From Jackrogersella multiformis (taxonomy: Eukaryota; Ascomycota; Sordariomycetes; Xylariales; Hypoxylaceae): 64,000 nt of DNA. The stretch spans positions 3,100,001-3,164,000 of the forward strand of contig CADCXD010000004.1 of assembly GCA_902806575.1 (NCBI GenBank), written 5' to 3'. A model generated the notes under the pieces. That model saw only the letters and a list, made by a program, of their open reading frames with translations, searched no databases and was not told the origin of the DNA. Made by a program: the position numbers and the translations under genes. Each line of letters opens with the position of its first letter. The stretch's first letter is position 1. This document shows positions 35,239 through 45,468 of this stretch, piece after piece.

Positions 35239-36369
35239 TTAGGCTATACCTTCTTCAGCTTCGATCTCATCCTTACTTGGGCACCACTTGTCCTGAAGAT
35301 TCTTATCTAGGCTAAGCTGGTAGACATCTTTGGGCCACCATTCACCCCAACTTGTTAAGAAGATCTGGTCGGGGTCTTCAGGGAAGTCGTCTCGTGTGAA
35401 AGCACGGAGGAGACTTTCAGCGCCTGGAAATTGCGTAAGCCGCCCGTGAATTCCATCCTTAGGAGTAATCGATATTAGACATACCTTCTGGGACGGTCTT
35501 CCCATCTGGATGGTTCGTGGGCGCTTGTATACCAACACTGCGAAGGAGACCAGTGCCGGGGATCATGCCAGGCGAGACGGCGACAACTTGGCACTTGCCT
35601 TGGAGTTGACGGCGCCACCAGTGAGCTCCAAGAAGCTGGATGAACTTCGTAGCGCTGTAAACACTACGCCCCGTCTTTGAAGCACCTTTGACATCATTAT
35701 CCAGCAAGCCTGTAGATAATAGTGAGTCTTACATACACTGCGGAGGAATAAAAGAAGGGTTTAGCATACTAGGATCCTTGACGCCACGAATGGATCCAGA
35801 GGAGACTACTACAATGCGTGACTGCGACGATTCCAACTTCTCTCGAAGCAAGTGGGTGAGGTAATGTTGAGCTGGTGTGATCGTCAGTTATAATTGGCGA
35901 GTTGCAAAAGTCTAATATGGGCTCATACAGAGGTGGTTCACAAGGTAAGCTTCACACCACCTGGAACCATGTGGACCGGGCTCATCGGCATTCTTAGCTG
36001 TTGCTGCATTGAGGAACAGGTAGTCAATATTGTCTTGTCCGACTTTATCGAGAGCTTGCTGGGAGAAAGTCTTGGCTGTCTTGAGGTTTGATAATTCCAG
36101 GGGAAAGATAGTTAAGCTGTGTTTGTTGCTGTCATATTTGAGTCCGTCAAAGGCTGCCTGGGCGGTCTTCGTATCCCTAGCTCCAAGAATGAACTTATAT
36201 GGCTGCGTCTGAGCCAGAAGCTGCTTAACCAATTCGAACCCCTAGATTGATACATGGTATGGAGAAGTTAGAACGGTTCCATATGATAGTCTTAAGTGTC
36301 AATAGAGCTTTGGCCTACCAAGCCTGAAGAGGAACCAGTTGCAACAATTGTTTTGAAGGCCGTCGCCAT
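35239..36369 (-). CDS. Short-chain dehydrogenase/reductase (NAD(P)-dependent)
   Basis: Complement of join(35239..35423, 35485..35709, 35770..35871, 35929..36241, 36319..36369), 291 aa, five exons. Introns are 77, 57, 60 and 61 nt with GTAGGC/GTATGA/GTATGC/GTATGT donors, all frame-consistent. The Rossmann glycine motif TGSSSGLGF begins at about residue 11 and is split by intron 1. NAAT (LFLNAATAKN) follows, then the catalytic Ser in VVVSSGS, and Tyr173-x3-Lys177 in VYSATKF. The C-terminal block FPEDPDQIFLTSWGEWWPKD is typical of a fungal subgroup related to retinol/WW-domain-type oxidoreductases (recollection). Substrate unknown. It looks intact although its neighbour, the MFS gene, is dead; the pair may be what remains of a metabolite cluster (inference). 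Confidence 0.87.
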
Positions 36370-37272
36370 GATGAGAAGTCAAAGTATGCCTTAAGTTAGA
36401 AAGAATGCAGTGTCAATTGAAGGAACAATGTTGAATTTCTTGTTCTTGAAGTCCATTATTACCTTACTTAATGTGATTTACCTACATAAGGTACCTAGGT
36501 ATCACGGGTTTAGTTGCTAAACACCGCTATGATCCGTCCATCTCGATTTCAATTACAGGTCAAGTTGTACGAAGTACACTAACGTAGAGTTGTTGCTTAT
36601 AAATCCAACAATAAACCTAATTATCGATCTAATTAATAACAAATAAAAATACCTAGCTACCTACTAGGTACTTAGTGCCTCGATAGATAAGCATTCAGTT
36701 TACTACTGTATCCTTCTTTGTTTAACAGACATGGATATCTTCCTAATCAATATAAACGACTGTAGATGTAGTTGGAAATTTGATACATGTAGCTAATTCA
36801 GCGTGTGCTGCGATGTGATTTTCAGCCATCAAGGGCTAGATTAAGGTAGAACTGGCCGATGACAACATTAAGGTCTGGGATTGCAACAATAGGTTAAGTA
36901 TCATTTGTTGAACACTTGGTTATAGTCAATTAATGATATTTCATTTATTAAGGTTAGATATTACTTCAAAATATTTTTCACGTTTTTGCCATAACAAGTT
37001 CTACGAATTTCTATGAAGTTCATAAGCTGTGGTACCGCTAGACCGGTTCGGGTTAGCGCGCACCAGCTTCGGCTTCTAGCCGGTTCCTTCGTCATTGGAC
37101 GATTAAATTTTTTGAAGCTTTTTTTTCCCCAGAGTCTCCAAATTTCAACTTCCCACGCCTTCATCTAACCAACTCTTAACGATCCTCTCTTCTCCTTCTC
37201 CGTAACTTGTGACCTTAGTGGTGGAATCTCCTTAATATTTCACTTAGTTAATTCACGAATACCACTGTCATA
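36370..37272. other. Divergent intergenic region, includes the HSP60 promoter
   Basis: Carries the promoters of the dehydrogenase (-) and HSP60 (+). TACCTAGGTA-type motifs at 36487-36500 and 36650-36680. A heat-shock-element-like array lies at 36998-37022. No gene seen. Confidence 0.55.
36998..37022 (+). promoter_or_regulatory. Candidate heat-shock element upstream of HSP60
   Basis: Three TTC blocks spaced exactly 10 bp apart (GTTCT, TTTCT, GTTCA), with GAA triplets between them one base off the perfect phase. In yeast, TTC units 10 bp apart form a step-type HSE recognised by Hsf1. It lies about 250 bp upstream of the HSP60 start, the right place for it. Confidence 0.5.
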
Positions 37273-39201
37273 ATGCAGCGTGCTCTTTCTTCCCGAGCGC
37301 GGGCTTCAGTCCTATCTTCCGCCGCTGCTAGCAAATACCGAGCGGGTGCAGGGCTTTCGCAACAACTTCGATTTGCGCACAAGGTTAGTATTTGACTTTT
37401 TGGAGTTTCCGCCCCAAAGAATTTACCTACCTGGTTATCCTGTTCAACTCACTGACAGTAATTGCCATAGGAATTGAAGTTTGGTGTCGAAGCGCGGGCT
37501 TCTCTACTTGCCGGTGTTGAGACCCTCGCCAAAGCCGTTGCCACTACACTTGGTCCTAAAGGCCGAAATGTCTTGATCGAGTCAAGCTACGGCTCTCCCA
37601 AGATAACAAAGGGTATGTGATAGATCTAATTCTGCCTTCTACTAGAAACATGCTGACTTGAGACATTTGTAGATGGTGTCACCGTCGCAAGAGCTATCAG
37701 CTTACAAGACAAATTCGAGAACCTCGGTGCCAAATTATTACAAGACGTCGCATCAAAGACAAATGAATCTGCTGGCGATGGAACTACAAGTGCCACTGTC
37801 TTAGCTAGGGCTATCTTTTCAGAGACTGTCAAGAATGTTGCCGCCGGCTGCAATCCCATGGACCTACGACGTGGTACTCAAGCGGCCGTCGATGCTGTCG
37901 TTGAGTATCTCCAGAAGAATAAGCGGGATATCACGACCAGCGAAGAAGTTGCTCAGGTCGCCACCATCAGCGCTAACGGAGATACCCACATCGGCAAGTT
38001 GATTGCCAATGCCATGGAGAAGGTTGGCAAGGAGGGTGTTATTACCGTTAAGGAGGGAAAGACGATGAACGACGAACTAGAAGTCACCGAGGGTATGCGA
38101 TTTGACCGCGGCTATGTGTCTCCCTACTTTATCACGGACGGCAAGGCGCAAAAGGTCGAGTTCGAGAAGCCCCTCATTCTCCTCTCCGAGAAGAAGATCT
38201 CTGCCGTACAAGATATCATCCCTGCTCTTGAGGCTTCTACTCAACTTCGACGACCTCTGGTCATTATCGCCGAGGACATTGACGGCGAAGCCCTGGCTGT
38301 CTGTATTTTGAACAAGCTAAGAGGTCAACTCCAAGTTGCTGCCGTCAAGGCTCCCGGCTTCGGTGACAACCGAAAGTCGATCCTCGGCGACATTGCTGTC
38401 CTCACCAACGGTACTGTCTTCACTGATGAGCTCGATATTAAGCTAGAGAAGGCTACCCCTGATATGCTTGGCTCTACCGGCTCTATCACCATTACGAAGG
38501 AGGATACCATCATCCTTAACGGAGAGGGTACCAAGGACTCGATTGCTCAGCGATGCGAGCAGATCCGTGGTGTCATGGCCGACCCTACTACCTCTGAATA
38601 TGAGAAGGAGAAGCTCCAGGAGCGACTAGCTAAGCTCTCCGGTGGCGTTGCCGTTATCAAGGTCGGTGGTTCTTCCGAGGTCGAGGTCGGTGAAAAGAAG
38701 GATCGGTTCGTCGATGCTTTGAACGCTACTCGAGCCGCCGTCGAGGAGGGTATTCTGCCTGGTGGTGGCACTGCTCTCCTCAAGGCTGCCAGCAATGCTC
38801 TAAAGGACGTAAAGACTGAGAACTTCGATCAGCAACTCGGTGTCAGCATTGTTAAGAACGCCATCACGCGGCCAGCCAAGATAATCGTGGAGAATGCCGG
38901 CTTAGAAGGCTCCGTAGTTGTCGGCAAGCTTATGGATGAGTTCGGTGCCGACTTCAACAAGGGATTCGACAGCGCCAAGGGAGAGTACGTCGACATGATC
39001 CAGGCTGGTATCCTTGACCCGCTCAAGGTCGTCCGAACTGGTCTCGTGGATGCTAGCGGTGTCGCATCGCTGCTAGGCACCACTGAAGTTGCCATCGTTG
39101 AGGCACCCGAAGATAAGTCATCAGGTGGCATGGGAGGTGGCATGGGAGGAGGAGGCATGGGCGGCATGGGCGGAATGGGTGGTATGGGAGGAATGATGTA
39201 A
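37273..39201 (+). CDS. HSP60: Mitochondrial chaperonin HSP60
   Basis: join(37273..37383, 37471..37612, 37673..39201), 593 aa. Introns of 87 and 60 nt are frame-consistent. It is the group I chaperonin that folds imported proteins in the mitochondrial matrix. Exon 1 encodes an Arg/Ser/Ala-rich presequence (MQRALSSRARASVLSS...RFAHK). The family is unmistakable: KFGVEARASLLAGVETLAKA, TTLGPKGRNVLI, the nucleotide-binding GDGTTSATVLARAI, and GILPGGGTALLKA. The C-terminal tail is made of GGM repeats ending GGMM. Codons are GC-rich and well chosen, as expected for an abundant protein. A heat-shock-element candidate lies upstream. Confidence 0.98.
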
Positions 39202-40491
39202 GACGCCCATGAGTAAACCTTTGCCTTGTCATGTATCAAAAATTTGGGTTCCGGAGCATTGACCTCGGTGTTATGTGGATGGGTTACATGATGGCTCTCA
39301 TCTCTTTTTATCTCTCCCCTCTACCCCCTCCCCCCTACTCCTTTCCTATACATTGTTCATACCTCTTGATATCCCGAGCGGCGTTGTAAAAAAAGAGTTG
39401 TATACTAGAACCACGAGTACGAGCTACGAAACTACCTACCTACATCCCTGTAGATGATCACGAATTGATCTTGATTCATAATACGGCAGCACGATCCTTC
39501 GTTTTTAGGCATCAAGTTTTGTGTGTTTATCTTAAGTTCTTCTGCCTGGTCGTTGAGGTGATGGGTGTGGTGATGCACGATGACGAATCCATGTGGCTCA
39601 TTCTTATTAGAGGCAACAAGTTATGTAGCCTTGGAACCATGGTACCTTGGATGTTGGCAGCGGTATTGGCTATGGTGAAAGCCCAATCTACCAATGTGTC
39701 ACCTTGGTACCTAGCAACCTAGGAGATACATGTAGGTAATGATATCTACCAACCTTGGGTGGGTACCTAGGTAGGTAGCAACAATAGAGGGGGATCACGT
39801 GAAATTGTTATTATGAAATCTTTGTTGCCCGACGGTCGACCCAGTTACGGCCAAGAGAAAGGTCGTTCTTAAAAGCTGCAAGCAAGCATCACACATCCAC
39901 CGCATTTCACGGCCAACAAACCCTTGGAAACTGCCCACCGTACATTGTCCCGCCTACCAAGTCCCCACTAATAACAAGAGAACCCCCCTACCGCCTTAAC
40001 CCCCCTAAAGTCCCTCCCCTACCCCCTAACCCCTCCCAAAACAATCGACTTGACCCCACCAGCCCACCAAGGCTTTGTGTGTTGATTTCTCTACTCGTCG
40101 TGCGTGCCTCTTTTTTTTTTCATCAGCCCGACCTTCCCCTCCATTGCGATAGTAGTGCCCACACTAAAAACATTACCGCATCCTTTCATCTCTCCAACTC
40201 TCTCCTTCCTACCGTACACTCCCGAACATCGAACCTCGAGCATCGTACATCGCAATTCTTTGGTAAATCTGACCGACCACGAGAGCAACTCGCTGGTAAT
40301 ACCCAATACAACGAGAGCCATATTCATGTTAGTTTACAAACGATTAACTTCTCGTCATCGCTTCACTTATTACACCTTTCTTACACCTCTCGTCTACCTA
40401 GGATTCCCTTTGAACCCCGCTAACAACCCACATTCATAGTTCGTCTCCGGATTCTCATTTGGTACCATCGTAGCTCGAGCATACCGCCAAA
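39202..40491. other. Intergenic: HSP60 3' end and cofilin promoter/leader
   Basis: Pyrimidine-rich on +. CCTAGG palindromes at 39705-39780. C-tracts at 39318-39345 and 39980-40037, the second able to form a G-quadruplex on minus. Long open frames at 40079-40439 are low-complexity leader sequence, not proteins. Confidence 0.5.
40012..40037 (-). promoter_or_regulatory. G-quadruplex-capable tract upstream of cofilin
   Basis: The minus strand carries five G-runs of 3-5 separated by loops of 1-3 nt (GGGAGGGG, TTA, GGGGG, TA, GGGG, A, GGG). It lies about 455 bp before the cofilin ATG. A regulatory role is possible but not shown. Confidence 0.45.
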
Positions 40492-41336
40492 ATGGTGAGC
40501 CTTCAAAAACCCAATCATCCCTAGTTACCTACTAATGATGAATTCTGGTAGTCTCAATCAGGGTTCGTGATTCCTTCTAGCTAATAGCTCCTCCCGTTAT
40601 TGTCTTTGCCTACGATCACGGTCCGCGCCTTATTACGCACCTTCACTGCGATGCACCGGTCTGGGAATAATTATGAAGAGGATATGAGCTAACATCGTGG
40701 GTCTATCCAGAGCGACAGTCTCTCAGGAATGCATCACTGCATTCAACGACCTCAAGCTTGCGAAGAAGTACAAGTACATCGTCTTCAAGCTGTCAGACGA
40801 CAACCGAGAGATCGTTGTCGAGGAAGCCTCGGCGAGTAAAGACTGGGAGGCCTTCCGCGAGAGACTTGTCAACGCCACCACCAAGAGCAAGAGTGTAAGT
40901 AGTAGATTACCGACCGCGAGATCGTTGCGTCCTGGACACTATTCTAATCATCTATTGTTAGGGTGCCGTTGGCAAGGGTCCCCGATATGCTGTGTACGAT
41001 TTCGAATACAGCCTCGCTAGCGGAGAGGGTTCGCGGTTAGTAGTTTTTGAGAATCCATCAAGGACATCATACTGATAATATATAGAAACAAGATCACCTT
41101 CATCGCATGGTCTCCCGATGATTCTAACGTCATGGTCAGTATAATCCAAAACATTTTAGCCAACCTAGGAGAACGTCACGCTAACTCCCTTGAAGGCCAA
41201 GATGGTGTACGCCTCGTCGAAGGAGGCCCTGAAGCGCTCTCTGAACGGCGTTGCCCACGAGCTACAGGCCAACGACCAGGACGACATCGAATACGACACG
41301 GTACTGAAGGTGGTCAGCAAGGGCTTGGCTGGTTAA
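40492..41336 (+). CDS. COF1: Cofilin (actin-depolymerising factor)
   Basis: join(40492..40494, 40552..40562, 40711..40894, 40962..41035, 41086..41134, 41196..41336), 153 aa, six exons. Exon 1 is only the ATG and exon 2 is 11 nt (Ser-Gln-Ser and two bases of Gly). It severs and depolymerises actin filaments at cortical patches. The family match is clear: SQSGATVSQECITAFNDLKL, KYKYIVFKLSDDNREIVVEE, GPRYAVYDFEYSLASGEGSR, NKITFIAWSPDD, KMVYASSKEALKRSLNG and a C-terminal VSKGLAG. The N-terminal Ser is the known phospho-regulation site in the family. All introns keep frame; the donor of intron 2 is GTTCGT, a weak but usable site. Length matches fungal cofilins. Confidence 0.93.
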
Positions 41337-41744
41337 GCGTATCCGACTCCTCAAAACGTCGAGAGCAACCCACGACGAAGTTGCTCGGGATTTACTGGTC
41401 AAGGGGGCACTCGCGTGCCAAGGATCCATGATGTCTTCGAAACCGCAGGATGGACATAAACCCTCCATACTATTACCAATGGAGTAGGGCCAGTTTAGTC
41501 GCTTTTTTTCCTTTAGAGGCATGACATGAATTCTCAAGATTTGATGTTAGCCATGGGTAATACACCGCACAGCCGAAAGGCCATATTGGAATGTAGATCA
41601 TTCCCGTTGCGCTCTACTGCCGAACAAATGCCTATGCCATTATTCACTATGAATTTTGTCCTCGATTAAGACAAGACTTTTGAGTAATTAATTTGCCTGC
41701 TACTCGTTCAACGTGCTAGCATTTTCGCTAGCTTGTTTAGTAGA
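41337..41744. other. Intergenic (convergent 3' ends)
   Basis: 408 bp between cofilin (+) and Get5 (-). Nothing recognised. Confidence 0.6.
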
Positions 41745-42406
41745 TCATGTCCTTGCCTTCCACGCTGCCTGGAACGTGTCTGCTAGCTCCCCTGCCGTCT
41801 TCTCGTCTCGTATTCGTTGTAGTAAGAATCCCTTCAGGTCATCCCAGAACAGTTTCGTTTCCAGAACTTCCTCACCGCTCTCTCCTTGCGCGACCTCGGC
41901 ATGTGCCGGAGTCTTCTTGATAGACGCAGCCCCACCCATAACCATGACGGAGAATTCGACACTCGTCTCATCTTCGCCCGCGACGTCCTTTAGCACCTTG
42001 CTATCCGGGATCGGCTTCTTCTTGTAGAGCAGCTTGATCTTCTCTACGGGTATGCCCGAGTCTTTCGACACGGAGGTCTTGATGTCTAGGACGGAGGTGT
42101 TAGGCGTCTGGGACGTGAGCTTGACGTCTAGGGGCGGGTTGCGCAGGGACTTGACCAAAACCGTAAGGCTTCGTTCCTGTCCCGGTGCGATAGCAGTGTT
42201 CTTGCGCTTGCTCATGGTCTTCGGCATCTTGGGGAGTATATACTATTCCTCGTTAGCAGGCAGTAAGATATCCGTAGTTCTATGGTGGAACGCACAGCGC
42301 CTCGCGCCGGGTAGGTCTTGGGATCTTCGACATGATCGGGAGATAGCTTGACCGGACGAGTGTCCAACACCGTAAGGAAGGACTTGGCAAATGAGATTTC
42401 GGTCAT
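41745..42406 (-). CDS. GET5: Get5/Mdy2 ubiquitin-like protein (tail-anchored protein insertion)
   Basis: Complement of join(41745..42242, 42296..42406), 202 aa. The 53-nt intron (GTGCGT, branch GCTAACG, acceptor AATAG) keeps frame. Get5 pairs with Get4 and recruits Sgt2 to hand tail-anchored proteins to Get3. Exon 1 encodes the Get4-binding segment (MTEISFAKSFLTVLDTRPVK). The ubiquitin-like domain spans about residues 58-135 (SLTVLVKSLRNP; IKLLYKKKPIPDSKVLKDV; VEFSVMVMGG). The C-terminal part is the short helical dimerisation region. It shares a 423-bp intergenic region with NOP2, transcribed the opposite way. Confidence 0.85.
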
Positions 42407-42829
42407 TTTGGATATGAGGTATCTCGCAAGCTGTACGGTGTGAGAGGTTATGTCATAAAAAAATACCCTAATAGAGTGTTTCTAACTCTTTAGGTTATTG
42501 ATGATCACGATGTCCCACATTCGAATGCGCCACGGAATTAGGTACCTAGATAGGTACATATGATGTTATGTAGATATTCATCCCACCTTGTGGCTTAAGC
42601 TTTGATAGATGCATGTACCTAAGTACCCTTACTGGCCCACTCTACTGATTCGGATTGCTATGCGCCGTGACACCCGCTTAAGTGGATACCAACTTCACTA
42701 TCAGCTTATCATAAGAAAAAAAAAGTTCCAGATTAAATCGGCAAGGCCATTGAAATTTCTAGACGCATCCTAGCACATTACATACAATAATACCCCAAAC
42801 ACCTCTTTCGCAACCTCACGATATACAAA
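42407..42829. promoter_or_regulatory. Bidirectional promoter region of GET5 and NOP2
   Basis: 423 bp between two divergent start codons. It contains a TACCTAGATAGGTA motif near 42542 and an A-run near 42715. No specific factor site is called. Confidence 0.4.
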
Positions 42830-44953
42830 ATGGGTGTCGGACGTCGTATGAAGAAGCAGGGCCCTCCTGAGCCACTGTCAGAAGCGCATTTTGCGAAGCT
42901 CAAGCGAAAGGCTGGTTTACCTGCTGACGATGTCCCTGCCGAGGCGCCGAACAAGAAGAAGCGGAAGACTGCGACAGCATCTACACCCAAATCCAATGGC
43001 GCTGGAGCGAAGAAAGTTGCACCAAAGGCCAATGGAAAGTCCAATGGTGTGAAGGCTGCATCGATCCCTAAGCTGAACGGAAGGAGTACCAAGTCAAAGA
43101 AGCAACCTCTACCAGAGCCAGAGTCCGAAGGCGATCTTAGCGATGGCCTTGGTTCTGGATTAGATGCCGACGAGCCCTCTGACCTCGAAGACGACGAGGT
43201 AGATGTTCTAGGGGACGACTTCATAGGATCAGATGACTCAGTCTACGACTCAGATGTGGAGGGCCAAAACGAACGAAGAGCGATGTTCTCGGAAGATGAA
43301 GACGATTCAGATGCCGAAGAGAAGCTGACCGCTGCCAATATTGTTGGCCTATCGAGGAAATTGGACGAGCAAAAAGCGCAAGAGGAAGCAGAGGCGCAGG
43401 CCGAACTTGAAGAAGCAGCACTTCAGACCAACATCGAACGACCACATGTTCTCGACGACGAGGAAGAAGACGATTTAGCACTGAAGACAAAGGCTCTCCT
43501 GGCACCAGACCTGCAACTACTAAGAACGAGAATCACGGATATGATACGTGTCCTAGACGATTTCTCGAACTTGGCAGAAGAGGGCAGGTCTAGAGCTGAA
43601 TACACCGCCCAATTGTTGAAAGACATTTGCGCTTATTACGGCTACTCGGAGTTTCTGGCCGAGAAACTCATGAATCTATTCCCGCCAAGAGAAGCATTCG
43701 CATTCTTCGAGGCCAACGAGACGGCAAGACCTGTTGTCATCCGAACAAATACTTTACGAACACATCGCCGAGATTTAGCTCAGGCCCTCATAAATCGTGG
43801 TGTCACTTTGGAGCCCGTTGGAAAGTGGTCTAAGGTTGGATTACAGATCTTCGAGAGTAACGTACCCCTTGGTGCCACACCCGAATATCTCGCTGGTCAT
43901 TACATTCTCCAAGCTGCGTCTTCTTTCTTGCCCGTTATGGCTCTTGCCCCCCAGGAAGGTGAACGAGCACTCGATATGGCTGCTGCCCCCGGTGGTAAAA
44001 CAACCCATATGGCTGCCATGATGAAGAACACCGGATCCATATTTGCCAACGATCCTAGCAAAGCCCGTTCAAAGGGTCTCATCGGTAACATTCACCGTCT
44101 CGGCGCTCGCAACGTGATCGTATGCAACTACGATGCTCGAGAATTCCCGAGAGTCATGGGCGGTTTCGACAGAGTACTTCTCGATGCCCCTTGCTCGGGC
44201 ACAGGAGTCATCGCTAAGGATCCATCGGTCAAGACGAACAAGGACGAGAAAGATTTCATGGTCTTACCCCACACTCAAAAGCAACTACTCCTAGCCGCCA
44301 TTGACTCTGTCAATCACGCCAGCAAGACTGGAGGCTACTTGGTCTACTCTACTTGTTCAGTCACCGTCGAGGAGAACGAGCAAGTGGTTCAGTACGCTCT
44401 CAAAAAGCGACCAAACGTCAGACTTGTCTCCACCGACCTTCCCTTCGGTAAAGAAGGGTTCACTAGCTACATGGGCAAGAAGTTCGACCCCAGCCTGCGC
44501 CTGACGCGCAGATACTATCCGCACGCCTACAACGTGGACGGTTTCTTCGTCGCTAAGTTCCACAAGATCGGTCCGACGCCAGCGAACCTCATCAAGGACA
44601 AGTCTACCCAGGGTGCTTCTGCTTCGCGCGACGAGGGGGAACTCATTAATAAGACGCCCATTATGACGGAAGATGAAGAGGCCCGAGAGAACGATAACTT
44701 CGGTGGCTTCGATGATGACGAAGACGAGAAATACATAGAAAGGGCGAAACGCAACGCAATGAGAAAACGTGGTCTCGATCCCAATTCAATAAAGAAGCCA
44801 AAGGCAAACGGCGATGCAGAGAAGAGCGAAGGCAAGGTAGAGAAGAAGATCGAGAAAAAGGCAGAGAAGATCGACGGCAAGGTAGAGAAGAAGAGCGAGA
44901 GAAAAGCAGACAAGAAAAGCGAGGGTAAGACGAAGAGTAAAAAGAGAACGTAG
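42830..44953 (+). CDS. NOP2: 25S rRNA (cytosine-C5)-methyltransferase NOP2
   Basis: Intronless, 707 aa. It is a nucleolar RNA m5C methyltransferase needed for 60S ribosome biogenesis. The N-terminal 200 residues are lysine-rich then acidic (typical nucleolar tails). The SAM-dependent core includes ALDMAAAPGGKTTHMAAMM (SAM loop) and DAPCSGTG with Cys455. The catalytic Cys509 lies in YSTCSVTVEENE; two-cysteine catalysis is the family rule. RRYYPHAYNVDGFFVAKF closes the domain. The C-terminal tail is a lysine/glutamate repeat (KVEKK, KIEKK, KAEKI). The ATG has context AAAATGG. Length is as in other fungi. Confidence 0.95.
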   Translation: MGVGRRMKKQGPPEPLSEAHFAKLKRKAGLPADDVPAEAPNKKKRKTATASTPKSNGAGAKKVAPKANGKSNGVKAASIPKLNGRSTKSKKQPLPEPESEGDLSDGLGSGLDADEPSDLEDDEVDVLGDDFIGSDDSVYDSDVEGQNERRAMFSEDEDDSDAEEKLTAANIVGLSRKLDEQKAQEEAEAQAELEEAALQTNIERPHVLDDEEEDDLALKTKALLAPDLQLLRTRITDMIRVLDDFSNLAEEGRSRAEYTAQLLKDICAYYGYSEFLAEKLMNLFPPREAFAFFEANETARPVVIRTNTLRTHRRDLAQALINRGVTLEPVGKWSKVGLQIFESNVPLGATPEYLAGHYILQAASSFLPVMALAPQEGERALDMAAAPGGKTTHMAAMMKNTGSIFANDPSKARSKGLIGNIHRLGARNVIVCNYDAREFPRVMGGFDRVLLDAPCSGTGVIAKDPSVKTNKDEKDFMVLPHTQKQLLLAAIDSVNHASKTGGYLVYSTCSVTVEENEQVVQYALKKRPNVRLVSTDLPFGKEGFTSYMGKKFDPSLRLTRRYYPHAYNVDGFFVAKFHKIGPTPANLIKDKSTQGASASRDEGELINKTPIMTEDEEARENDNFGGFDDDEDEKYIERAKRNAMRKRGLDPNSIKKPKANGDAEKSEGKVEKKIEKKAEKIDGKVEKKSERKADKKSEGKTKSKKRT

Positions 44954-45468
44954 TTAGAGACTTGGAGGCGTAATGCGATTTCTTGTTGATGTTAAGTAAA
45001 GGTCTAGACCGCTTAGCACTCTGCTACGTCGTTAGCGCTAACAGTTGACATGCTCTTCCTATAGCCATATGATGCTCAGATCTACCTCACGGAAGTTCGC
45101 AATCGAGTCTTATTTTACATTGAATTTGTTTATAATATTGAAAGAATACTGTGATGTCGTCATACAGAGGGTACTATATGAACACATTTTACTCCACCCG
45201 ACAAGTAGCTAACGATATTGTCTCAATCAGCGTTAGCGTTGAGGATACTCCCGCATGACATCCTCAGCCGCACCTGAGTGTCTTGACTACATCTTTCTAA
45301 GAGCTCACCTTCTCTACCTAAATCTTAAGCTTTATATTTTCCGGGCTAGGTCACAAAGATAGGTCAATAATTATATCATAGAAGGTATTAAATACAGGTC
45401 TCCCGTTTTCTAGAAACCCGAGCTTGGTTCAATATAAACGATTTGCTATTGCGCTAAGGTAGATAATC
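44954..45468. other. Intergenic
   Basis: 515 bp between NOP2 and the HET gene, same direction. Nothing recognised. Confidence 0.6.
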
